From assembly GCA_002497965.1 (NCBI GenBank), contig DAFR01000044.1, forward strand, positions 1 through 6,462: 6,462 bases of DNA, read 5' to 3'. This DNA comes from Methanomicrobiaceae archaeon UBA436 (lineage in GTDB: Archaea > Halobacteriota > Methanomicrobia > Methanomicrobiales > Methanoculleaceae). The translations under genes were made by a program, and so were the position numbers. Below are positions 1 through 5,695 of the stretch, piece by piece (the first letter of the stretch is position 1; every line of letters starts with the position of its first letter). The notes below the pieces were generated by a model. It was not told the origin of the DNA and did no database searches. It worked only from the letters and a program-made list of their open reading frames with translations.

Positions 1-665
1 AGTCCCCTCTATGCCGTTGAAGAGATAGATCCTCTCATTAATCGCAAGACCCGGGGATGGACTGGAGGGGACCGCCCAGTATGCCGTATACCCGGTAATC
101 TCGGAGTTCGGTTCATCCTCCACCGATTCTACCCAACTATTGCCGGTCCGCATCTCTGGCCCCGCTGCATTCCGGCCGGATGACAGGGTTTCGTCGATGA
201 CGGTCAGGATCAGTTCACCGGCAGCATCAAGGATGAAGGCCTGATCTCCGCGATGATACACCCATGAGTCGTTCGGGAGTTGATGCAGTCGGGTACAGGA
301 TTTTTCAACACCTGCCGGTGTGGGTAGTTTTCCGGATTTTTCGTCACCGATCGAGAGCAACTGGTTCCCGTCCCTATCGAAGATCCGGGTGAGCCCATCG
401 GTTGCGTGGACGACGATCGAACCGAACAGGATCCCCCCTTCCGTCCTGCCGTCCGTGATTCGCTGTTCCGACCGGGGGCTTAATGCCTCGGAATGGCTAT
501 CGTCTCAATCGGTGGATCGACGTTCAATAGAGGAGGCGAGTAACGATCGAGATCGCTTCCGGCGCCTTCGCCCTCGATTGCGCTTGCGAGAGGCATAACA
601 TCCGCGCTCACCAGCGTTAACGCGGGAGCAGGGGAATTCCTGCATTCCGATTTTTTTGTGTTCAT
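1..665 (-). pseudogene. Frameshifted, 5'-partial gene for a probable exported protein of unknown function
   Basis: I do not recognise a named family. From the ATG at 665-663 one frame reads about 61 residues (MNTKKSECRNSPAPALTLVS...) with a short, weak signal-peptide-like stretch, then an acidic, proline-rich segment ending ...NVDPPIETIAIP, and stops at 480-482. A second frame, one base back, is open from 504 to the left edge (168 codons) and looks clearly coding: GGILFGSIVVHATDG, LTRIFDRDGNQLLSIGDE, PTPAG, DSWVYHRGDQAFILDAAG, ELILTVIDETLS, AYWAVPSSPSPGLAI. These repeated hydrophobic strands with D-G turns suggest a beta-rich extracellular fold. This second frame has no ATG or GTG near its beginning (the first plausible start is a TTG at 358-360, inside the conserved-looking part), so it must have been joined to the first frame. 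One missing base (or two extra) between 482 and 504 would restore one gene. Decay and sequencing error are both possible. The 3' end lies outside the window. Confidence 0.7.
482..504 (-). other. Interval containing the reading-frame break of the exported-protein gene
   Basis: The upstream frame reaches its TAA at 480-482 and the downstream frame opens after a TGA at 505-507, so the two overlap by about 22 bases and the frame change must lie here. The needed shift is -1, equal to one deleted base. No homopolymer or canonical slippery heptamer is visible inside the interval. A C5 run (minus strand, 474-478) lies just beyond the first-frame stop and cannot by itself explain the shift. Confidence 0.6.
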
Positions 666-865
666 CACGCTCTCTGCGTTTTTTTACCCGGAGGCGGGTA
701 GAGCATACCTTCAAATACGCGGAGCGCGTAGATCCTGTTGCCTCCGGGCACGCGGGGTTCTTCATCCGGGCGTCAACCGTGGATGGGGGGACCCCGTGCA
801 TCTCGGGATACTGGTACAGGTATCCACGCTGGAGAGCTCAACGTTTCTCTATATCTTTTCTGTGA

Positions 866-903
866 CACGCATCTACACGTCAGATATGTGCCGGAGCGTC
901 TCC
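866..903 (+). other. Two adjacent small hairpins in the intergenic region
   Basis: The first hairpin pairs CACGCATCT (866-874) with AGATATGTG (882-890) across a 7-base loop, with one G-T wobble and one mismatch. The second pairs GGAG (893-896) with CTCC (900-903) around CGT. On the plus strand they are followed by an A-run, not a T-run, so they do not look like a terminator in that direction. They could be part of an unannotated RNA, an operator, or chance. Confidence 0.25.
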
Positions 904-1052
904 CCGAAAAAACGATCTCTATCCACTAAAACGGCGGTGCGCCCTCGGTGAGAACCCTGGCCGAATGACCGTCACACCCTCTTCCGCCCCCCTCAGTGGT
1001 CGATCCGGCGTGGGCAGGGTGAAATCCGGCGCCAAAACGCAATCCATAAGAA

Positions 1053-1061
1053 GGTTATACG
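1053..1061 (+). promoter_or_regulatory. Candidate TATA box of the glycosylase-Nudix operon
   Basis: GGTTATACG is the most TATA-like sequence upstream of the operon. Its centre lies about 27 bases before the ATG at 1084 and about 21 before the alternative GTG at 1078. Archaeal transcription usually starts 22-27 bases after the TATA centre, so the mRNA would begin at or next to the start codon. No Shine-Dalgarno sequence precedes either start, which fits a leaderless transcript. Confidence 0.45.
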
Positions 1062-1083
1062 AGTTACCCTCAATAGTGTGGGC

Positions 1084-1701
1084 ATGGTAGAGGATGCTGG
1101 GGGGACGGCAGCGATAGAGAGGCTTGCCGCCGCAATCGCCGAATGCCGGCGATGCTCCCTCTGGAAGGATACTCATCATGCGGTTCCGGGAGAAGGGAAT
1201 CCCCGGGCTGATCTCATGTTCATCGGCGAAGCCCCAGGTAAGCAGGAAGACCTTACCGGGAGGCCGTTCGTCGGCCGGGCTGGAAGGCTTCTCGACGACC
1301 TCCTTGCCGGGATCGGTCTCTCGCGGGAATCGGTCTTTATCGCGAACATCGTCAAGCACCGGCCGCCGGGGAACCGTGACCCCCGGCCAGAGGAGATCCG
1401 CGCATGCACCCCGTATCTTGAGGAACAGATCCGAACCGTAGGGCCGAAGGTGATCGTGATGCTGGGCCGGCACTCGAGCAGGTATATCCTCTCCTTTCTG
1501 CCGGTCGAGTTCGACCGGATCACGGAGATCCGGGGAAGGGTATACCGTGGCGTTCTCTTCGGCCGCCCGGTCTCCCTCATCCCCACCCTCCACCCCGCCG
1601 CCGCGCTATACAACCCCGGTTACCGGGAGGCGCTGGAAGAGGATTTCAGGGTCATCGAACGCGAACTTGCAGCGGCAGATGTTTCCACGACGAAGGATTG
1701 A
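1084..1701 (+). CDS. Family 4 uracil-DNA glycosylase with a Cys-to-His change at an Fe-S ligand
   Basis: The enzyme excises uracil (from cytosine deamination or dUTP incorporation) from DNA and starts base excision repair. Numbered from the ATG at 1084 (205 residues, normal for the family), it shows the Fe-S pair C21-R-R-C24, the glycosylase motif GEAPG (48-52) with GRPFVGRAG after it, the loop H92-R-P-P-G-N-R-D-P, C108 (EEIRAC), and the C-terminal motif LHPAAALYNP (about 169-178). Family 4 enzymes normally bind a [4Fe-4S] cluster through four cysteines, the third being in a KCRPPGNR loop 16 residues before the fourth. Here that position is His92, with the 16-residue spacing kept, and the protein has only three cysteines. 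A GTG at 1078 would add two residues; ATG 1084 was preferred as the standard start. The KRRIH loop typical of UdgX is absent. The gene leads an operon with the Nudix gene 6 bases downstream. Confidence 0.93.
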   Translation: MVEDAGGTAAIERLAAAIAECRRCSLWKDTHHAVPGEGNPRADLMFIGEAPGKQEDLTGRPFVGRAGRLLDDLLAGIGLSRESVFIANIVKHRPPGNRDPRPEEIRACTPYLEEQIRTVGPKVIVMLGRHSSRYILSFLPVEFDRITEIRGRVYRGVLFGRPVSLIPTLHPAAALYNPGYREALEEDFRVIERELAAADVSTTKD

Positions 1702-1707
1702 ATAATA

Positions 1708-2139
1708 ATGGTAAAAGAGCGCTCATGCGGTGCGGTCGTCGTCCGCCGGGATACAGAACCCCAGTATCTCATACTGCGCTACGGCGCGGGTCACTGGGAC
1801 CTGGTGAAGGGTCACGGCATAGGCGGTGAGACCGAGGAGGAGACGGTGCTCCGCGAACTGGAGGAGGAGACCGGGATCACCCAGACCAGGTTCATACCGG
1901 GGTTCCGCCAGGAGGTACACTACTTCTTCCAGCGCCGTGGGCGGACGGTCTACAAGGAGGTAGTCTACTATCTTATCGAGACACCTGAGAAGGAGGTGAG
2001 GCTCTCGGATGAGCATATCGCCTATTTGTGGCTCCCGTATGACCGGGTTATGCGGATGATCACGTTTGCAAACTCAAGGGGTGTTGTGGAGGCCGCACAC
2101 GATCACCTGACCAAACTCTGGAATCTAAACGACGGTTGA
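1708..2139 (+). CDS. Nudix hydrolase, Ap4A-hydrolase (NUDT2)-like
   Basis: This 143-residue cytosolic protein has a complete Nudix box at residues 35-57 (G-x5-E-x7-RELEEETGI), the Mg-binding helix that directs hydrolysis of nucleoside diphosphate-linked compounds. Flanking features resemble asymmetrical bis(5'-nucleosyl)-tetraphosphatases: an N-terminal SCGAVVVRR strand, HWDLVKGH just before the box (compare HWTPPKGH in the eukaryotic enzyme), a central EVHYFF...KEVVYYLIE strand pair, and a C-terminal RLSDEHIAYLWLPYDRV followed by a helix. The likely reaction is Ap4A to ATP plus AMP. Substrate cannot be fixed from sequence, and a nucleotide-pool cleaning role is an alternative. The ATG lies 6 bases after the glycosylase stop, so the two are almost certainly co-transcribed. 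The upstream GAAGGATTG gives only a weak ribosome binding site. No T-rich terminator follows on the plus strand. Confidence 0.88.
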   Translation: MVKERSCGAVVVRRDTEPQYLILRYGAGHWDLVKGHGIGGETEEETVLRELEEETGITQTRFIPGFRQEVHYFFQRRGRTVYKEVVYYLIETPEKEVRLSDEHIAYLWLPYDRVMRMITFANSRGVVEAAHDHLTKLWNLNDG

Positions 2140-2162
2140 CCCTTGCCTGCAGATCCAAAAAC

Positions 2163-2210
2163 CCCGGTCTAAAAAAAAAGCGGAACCGGGATGATGGTGG
2201 GCGGGAGCCC
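2163..2210 (-). terminator. Probable transcription terminator of the acyl-CoA synthetase gene
   Basis: Read on the minus strand, the synthetase stop codon (2212-2214) is followed about 32 bases later by a run of nine T (2171-2179), the usual archaeal termination signal. A hairpin-forming GGGC/GCCC pair (2199-2202 with 2207-2210, extendable through the stop codon) precedes the T-run. A 6-base inverted repeat, CCCGGT (2163-2168) and ACCGGG (2185-2190), flanks it. The element fills the 72-base convergent spacer between the Nudix and synthetase genes and may also serve the opposite strand, though no T-run is present there. Confidence 0.6.
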
Positions 2211-2211
2211 A

Positions 2212-4269
2212 TCACCTCTCTCTGACCATCCTGCTGTCGAGTATGTTCCCGACCGCCTTGAACGCGTCCTCAAGTTCTTCGAAGTTCGGAATGCGGGCAC
2301 CCCGGAGGACGCGCAGTCCGCTCTTGATGCTGTCGCCGCCGAGCATGCAGCCGACCACCATCTTGCTGGTGTTTCGGGAAAACCTGACGATCTCGTTTGC
2401 GACATGTGTCGGATCGACAGTCGTGGTCGGGACGGCGATCGCAAACGCGATGTCCCAGAACTCCTGATGGCGTATCAGCACATCGAAGAGAGCGGCAAAC
2501 CGTGTGGCGTCGGCGTCTCCAAGGATATCCATGGGGTTTGTGTGGTTCCAGTACGGCGGCAGGAAGGCGTTGAGTTCATGTAGCACGTCGTCCGGGATCT
2601 CGACCATGTCCACCCCGTAGGCCTCCGCGTAATCGGAGGCGAGAACGGCGAACCCCCCGGCACTGGTGACAGCGATGGCACGGTTCCCCCGCGGGTAACC
2701 CTCTGACGCCAGGAGTTCGGCCAGGTTGAAGGCTTCCCGCAGGCTTCTGGCGGGGATCACGCCCGCCTGGCGAAACGCCGCGATGTAGACCTCATAACTC
2801 CCTGCAAGCGACCCTGTGTGGGACGACGCAGTGGCCTGCCCCTTTCTGGATGACCCGGACTTCACCGCCACCACCGGCTTTCTCGGGGTGATCTCGCGAA
2901 CGATCTCCATGAATCTGCGCCCATCCAGGATCTCCTCAATGTAGAGGGTGATCGAGCGGGTCATGTCGTCCTGCTCGGCAAACCGGAGGTAGTGTTCGAA
3001 CCCAAGATCCGCCTGGTTACCGACGCTGATGACAGTCGAGAACCCGAAATCCGCCGGCAGGCTCCAGTCAACGATGGTGGTTATGATCGCGCCGCTCTGG
3101 GAGATGAAGGCCACATCGCCGGGTCGAGGCGAGACGGGGTCGAACGTGGCGTTGATCCCCATGTGTGGCATCATGACACCGAGACAGTTCGGGCCGACGA
3201 TCCTGATACCGTGCCTCCGTGCAACGGCTGTCACCCTCTCTTCGAGAGCGGCACCCTCATCACCGATCTCGCGAAACCCCGCGGCGACGATGATCGCGAG
3301 CCGGACGCCCTTCTCACCACATTCTTCCATAACCTCCGGGATGATGCGGGCGGGAACGGCGATGACCGCCCAGTCCACCGGCCCCGGGATCTCTTTCACG
3401 GAGGGGTAGGCCTTTCGCCCGAATATCTCTGTTCTGGATGGGTTTACGGGGTAGAGTTTCCCCGGAAACGAGAGCAGGTTTCGAAGGACGGAATAGCCGA
3501 CCTTGTTAGGGCTTGCGGAAGCCCCGATCACGGCTATGGAATCCGGGTAGAAGATATCTGATGGTGTCTCGAGATCGGTGCCAGGGCGGTGGGGGGCTTC
3601 CTCTCCGGTCGCCTCCCCGACGATGATCCGCGCGTCCACAACGCTTGCTCCTCTCTCATAGAGTATGACGGGGTTGAGGTCAAACTCCCGGATCTCGGGT
3701 ATCTCGACGAACTTCCGGGCCATTGCAGCGATGAGGTTGACAAGCGCGTCCTCGTCTTTTGGGGGTTCGCCGCGGTAACCGTGGATGAGGCTGTAGCCCC
3801 TGATCTCGCGGATCATGCTGCGGATCTCGTCTTCGCCGACAGGAAGCACCCGGATGGAGACATCTTTCAGCAGTTCCACCAGTTTCCCGCCGAGGCCAAA
3901 CGTGATGACCTTCCCGAACGTCGGGTCAGTCTTCCCGCCGATCAGCACCTCCACCCCGCCTGGCATCTGTCTCTCCACAATGATGCCGGTGATCGTAGCC
4001 TCAGGAGCATTTGCGGCGCTGTTTCTCATGATCGTCCGGAACGCCTCTTCAGCAGCCTCAGGCGTCTCGATATTGGTGATAACTCCTCCTACATCGCTCT
4101 TATGGACGATCTGCGGGGATATGACCTTCATTACAACCGGGTAGCCTATCCGCCCAGCGGCTTCCCGTGCCTCCATGGCGCTGCTGACCAGGGTGTGGGG
4201 CGGCACGGGTACCCCCCATGATTCAAGCAACTGGTAACCCTCAAACTCGGTTAACATCCTCTCGGGCAT
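2212..4269 (-). CDS. NDP-forming acyl-CoA (acetyl-CoA) synthetase, fused beta-alpha order
   Basis: The enzyme couples acyl-CoA + ADP + Pi to acid + CoA + ATP through phosphohistidine intermediates. Numbered from the ATG at 4267-4269 (685 residues), residues 1 to about 225 form the ATP-grasp (beta-type) part: VVMK48, then VH56-KSDVGGV, GGKTDPTFGKVITFGLGG, and REFDLNPVI near 194-202. Residues from about 237 form the alpha-type part: a Rossmann CoA-binding segment (IAVIGASASPNKVGYS, 245-260), GPNCLG (359-364), SQSGA (390-394), and the catalytic-histidine motif SSHTGSLAGS with His484. All key motifs look intact. Separate alpha and beta subunits or alpha-beta fusions are common; here the beta part comes first. 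Acyl preference cannot be read from sequence; acetate is the default guess. The ATG at 4273-4275 would add two residues, but GAGGG (4276-4280) touches it directly and lies 6 bases before the ATG at 4269, so 4269 was chosen. The gene is convergent with the Nudix gene and divergent from the transporter. Confidence 0.9.
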   Translation of the reverse strand: MPERMLTEFEGYQLLESWGVPVPPHTLVSSAMEAREAAGRIGYPVVMKVISPQIVHKSDVGGVITNIETPEAAEEAFRTIMRNSAANAPEATITGIIVERQMPGGVEVLIGGKTDPTFGKVITFGLGGKLVELLKDVSIRVLPVGEDEIRSMIREIRGYSLIHGYRGEPPKDEDALVNLIAAMARKFVEIPEIREFDLNPVILYERGASVVDARIIVGEATGEEAPHRPGTDLETPSDIFYPDSIAVIGASASPNKVGYSVLRNLLSFPGKLYPVNPSRTEIFGRKAYPSVKEIPGPVDWAVIAVPARIIPEVMEECGEKGVRLAIIVAAGFREIGDEGAALEERVTAVARRHGIRIVGPNCLGVMMPHMGINATFDPVSPRPGDVAFISQSGAIITTIVDWSLPADFGFSTVISVGNQADLGFEHYLRFAEQDDMTRSITLYIEEILDGRRFMEIVREITPRKPVVAVKSGSSRKGQATASSHTGSLAGSYEVYIAAFRQAGVIPARSLREAFNLAELLASEGYPRGNRAIAVTSAGGFAVLASDYAEAYGVDMVEIPDDVLHELNAFLPPYWNHTNPMDILGDADATRFAALFDVLIRHQEFWDIAFAIAVPTTTVDPTHVANEIVRFSRNTSKMVVGCMLGGDSIKSGLRVLRGARIPNFEELEDAFKAVGNILDSRMVRER

Positions 4270-4275
4270 CTGCAT

Positions 4276-4280
4276 CCCTC
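4276..4280 (-). promoter_or_regulatory. Ribosome binding site that favours the second ATG of the synthetase
   Basis: The minus strand reads TTTTGAGGG immediately before the ATG at 4275. GAGGG can pair with the archaeal anti-Shine-Dalgarno sequence, but a start directly abutting it leaves no spacer. The ATG at 4267-4269 has a 6-base spacer and is the better initiation site. A third ATG (minus strand 4255-4257, preceded by GAGAGG) is also possible but would trim more residues. Confidence 0.5.
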
Positions 4281-4288
4281 AAAACACG

Positions 4289-4313
4289 CCGGTCGTGCCG
4301 GGGGCATGACCGG
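4289..4313 (-). promoter_or_regulatory. Strong dyad/hairpin in the leader of the acyl-CoA synthetase gene
   Basis: CCGGTCGTGCC (4289-4299) is inverted as GGCATGACCGG (4303-4313) around a 3-base loop: 11 positions, 10 perfect and one mismatch (G-T on the plus strand, A-C on the minus strand). It ends 13 bases before the first ATG of the synthetase and 8 bases before its Shine-Dalgarno sequence. On the minus strand it is followed by GTGTTTTG. It could be a protein-binding operator or an RNA hairpin that modulates translation or causes early termination. Confidence 0.5.
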
Positions 4314-4343
4314 GTTCTACTGTTTGCAGGGGTTGGTTCGGTT

Positions 4344-4359
4344 ACTCATAATAGTTATC
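4344..4359 (-). promoter_or_regulatory. Candidate promoter element of the acyl-CoA synthetase gene
   Basis: The minus strand reads GGATAACTATTATGAG, the only AT-rich stretch close upstream of the synthetase. Used as a TATA box it would place the transcript start near 4322-4325 and give a leader of about 50 bases containing the 4289-4313 dyad and the GAGGG ribosome binding site. The same core GATAACTAT recurs on the plus strand at 4467-4475 in the transporter promoter. Confidence 0.4.
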
Positions 4360-4427
4360 CATCCCGGTGGGGGTCGTTTTCCGCTGGCGGGAGCACAGAA
4401 CTCCGGACGACGGGACCATACTGTAGC

Positions 4428-4500
4428 ACTTATTGAAAATTGATAATATATAATAGATCCAAATTAGATAACTATAATAAATTGTGTTACTATACTGAAT
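4428..4500 (+). promoter_or_regulatory. AT-rich promoter/operator region of the ABC importer operon
   Basis: This strongly AT-rich island contrasts with GC-rich surroundings. It holds two candidate TATA boxes: TATATAA (4447-4453) and CTATAATAAA (4472-4481). The second is centred about 30 bases before the binding-protein ATG at 4507 and would give an almost leaderless mRNA, fitting the lack of a Shine-Dalgarno sequence. Overlapping the first box is an interrupted palindrome at 4431-4448, TATT-N3-AATT-N3-AATA, placed where a repressor could block TBP/TFB binding. Metal-responsive control of the DtxR type would suit the transporter, but no recognised DtxR consensus is visible. Confidence 0.55.
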
Positions 4501-4506
4501 GCCTGT

Positions 4507-5691
4507 ATGTCTAAGATCGGTTCTCCCCTCTTCCTCACGGCTGTACTGTTAGCAGCCCTCGTTCTCGCTGCCGGGTGCAGCGGTAACGGTGCCGCGCCGG
4601 ATACCGGGAAATCCGCTGAAACCCGGACTATCACGATCACCGACGGCCTCGGTCGGACGGTCACCGTCCCGTCACCACCGGAAAGTGTCGTCTGCTCGGG
4701 CTCCGGATGCCTCCGTTACCTGGTCTACCTGCAGGGTCAGGACCTCGTTGTTGGTGTCGATGATATCGAGAAAGAGGACCAGTCGGTCGAAGGCCGTCCA
4801 TACGCCCTGGTCTACGGATCGCAGTTCAAGGATCTCCCCCTGATAGGCGAGTTCCGGGGCAAGGACGATCCCGAGAAGATCCTTGCCATAGAGCCTCAGG
4901 TCATCTTCAAGACAGGGTCCAGCGGATCGGCCTATTCGATCAGCGCATCAGAGGCCGATAAACTCCAGGAGAAGACCGGTATCCCGGTCGTGGCTTTCCC
5001 CTACGGATCGCTTCGAAATGATGCCGAGAAGGCCGAGATGTATACCGGCCTTAGTGTGATGGGCATGGTTCTCGGGAAGGAGGATCGCGCCCGGGAGGTC
5101 GTCTCTTACATAGAGGAGACGATAGCCGACCTTGAGAACCGGACAGCCGATATTCCGCCCTCCGGGCAGAAGACGGTTTACATAGGTGGCGTCTCCTCGG
5201 CGGGCGCCCATGGCATCATCTCCACCGAACCCGCCTACCCGCCGTTCATCTGGATCAACGCAAAGAACGTTGCGGCCGGACTTGGCACTGCTCACGCCGA
5301 CGTCGCGAAGGAGGCGCTCGTCGATTGGGACCCTGAGTACCTCTTTATCGACGTTGGTACACTCCAGATGGATGGCGGGGGTGCAATCGGCGAGTTGAAG
5401 ACCGACCGTGCGCTTTGGGGTCTTACCGCCGTGAGAGAGGGTAGGGTCTACGGTCTCCTCCCATACAACTTCTACAGCACCAACTACGAGACCGTGCTGG
5501 CAAACGGCTACTTCATCGGTAAGACCCTCTACCCCGACCGGTTTGAGGATATAGATCCGGTGGAGAAAGCAGACGAGATCTACACTTTCTTCGTCGGTGA
5601 ACCGGTGTTTGGAGAGCATAACGCGGAGTATCAGAACATGGGGTTTGCGGGGATCCCACTCTTGATACCGGGTTTGGGCAGGAGTGGTTGA
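4507..5691 (+). CDS. Lipoprotein substrate-binding protein of a FecBCD/BtuFCD-type ABC importer
   Basis: This 394-residue protein would capture the substrate outside the cell and deliver it to the FecCD permease. Residues 1-24 are a lipoprotein signal (MSKIGSP, then hydrophobic LFLTAVLLAALVLAAG before C24), followed by a low-complexity linker. The mature part follows the periplasmic-binding family PF01497 (two lobes joined by a long helix): TITITDGLGRTVTVP (41-55), VVCSGSGCLRYL (61-72), VVGVDD (81-86), PLIGEFRGKDDPEKILAIEPQ (111-131), the helix EKAEMYTGLSVMGMVLG (174-190), and a second lobe with WDPEYLFIDVG (274-284) and RALWGLTAVREGRVYGLLP (301-319). Substrate is uncertain: Fe(III) complex, heme, corrinoid or oxyanion are all possible in this family. 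C63 and C68 form an uncommon C-x4-C next to the expected ligand cleft. The start at 4507 has no Shine-Dalgarno sequence and gives a well-formed signal peptide. The permease ATG follows after 4 bases. Confidence 0.9.
   Translation: MSKIGSPLFLTAVLLAALVLAAGCSGNGAAPDTGKSAETRTITITDGLGRTVTVPSPPESVVCSGSGCLRYLVYLQGQDLVVGVDDIEKEDQSVEGRPYALVYGSQFKDLPLIGEFRGKDDPEKILAIEPQVIFKTGSSGSAYSISASEADKLQEKTGIPVVAFPYGSLRNDAEKAEMYTGLSVMGMVLGKEDRAREVVSYIEETIADLENRTADIPPSGQKTVYIGGVSSAGAHGIISTEPAYPPFIWINAKNVAAGLGTAHADVAKEALVDWDPEYLFIDVGTLQMDGGGAIGELKTDRALWGLTAVREGRVYGLLPYNFYSTNYETVLANGYFIGKTLYPDRFEDIDPVEKADEIYTFFVGEPVFGEHNAEYQNMGFAGIPLLIPGLGRSG
5681..5688 (+). promoter_or_regulatory. Ribosome binding site of the FecCD permease gene
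   Basis: GGAGTGGT lies inside the last codons of the binding-protein gene, its GGAG core 11 bases before the ATG at 5696. It matches the archaeal Shine-Dalgarno sequence GGAGGTGAT well and supports that start. The binding-protein gene itself has none. Confidence 0.55.
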
Positions 5692-5695
5692 ATAG

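Larger units (their letters stand above)
666..1083. other. Intergenic region without a convincing gene
   Basis: This stretch separates the minus-strand exported-protein gene from the plus-strand glycosylase operon. Short open frames exist on both strands, but their translations are rich in Arg, Ser and Pro and show no fold-like pattern or motif. On the minus strand a weak purine-rich patch (AGAGAG) lies just upstream of the ATG at 665. An AT-rich patch sits at about 847-860 and another (minus-strand GTATTTGAAGG) at about 709-719; either could be a promoter element for the minus gene. Two small hairpins lie at 866-903. I see no tRNA, rRNA or transposon remains. Confidence 0.5.

Noticed and set aside
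474..482. C5 homopolymer on the minus strand as cause of the frameshift by sequencing error
   Set aside because: It lies after the stop codon of the upstream frame, so a length error there would not join the two frames.
505..801. Minus-strand open frame of 98 codons across the start of the exported-protein gene
   Set aside because: The translation is extremely Arg/Lys-rich and the alternative frame from 665 gives the signal-like, acidic protein expected before the beta-rich part.
656..951. Plus-strand small open frames in the intergenic region
   Set aside because: No ribosome binding site, no motif, and an amino-acid make-up typical of random GC-rich DNA.
1357..1359. Possibility that the glycosylase is a UdgX-type enzyme, because of the His in the VKH position
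   Set aside because: The KRRIH loop that characterises UdgX is missing; the following RPPGNRDP is the ordinary family 4 loop.
919..1593. Minus-strand open frame of 224 codons opposite the glycosylase gene
   Set aside because: It overlaps a well-supported enzyme on the other strand, has no recognisable motif, and is explained by the codon bias of a GC-rich gene.
2140..2170. Terminator for the plus-strand Nudix operon
   Set aside because: Only A-runs, no T-run, are found on the plus strand downstream of the stop, so no plus-strand terminator can be supported.
2992..4221. Long plus-strand open frames (189 and 210 codons) opposite the acyl-CoA synthetase
   Set aside because: They mirror codons of an intact, motif-complete synthetase, and their translations are Asp/Arg-rich without a fold-like pattern.
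4948..5619. Minus-strand open frame of 223 codons opposite the binding-protein gene
   Set aside because: It is an antisense shadow of a clear PF01497 protein with a lipobox and operon position.
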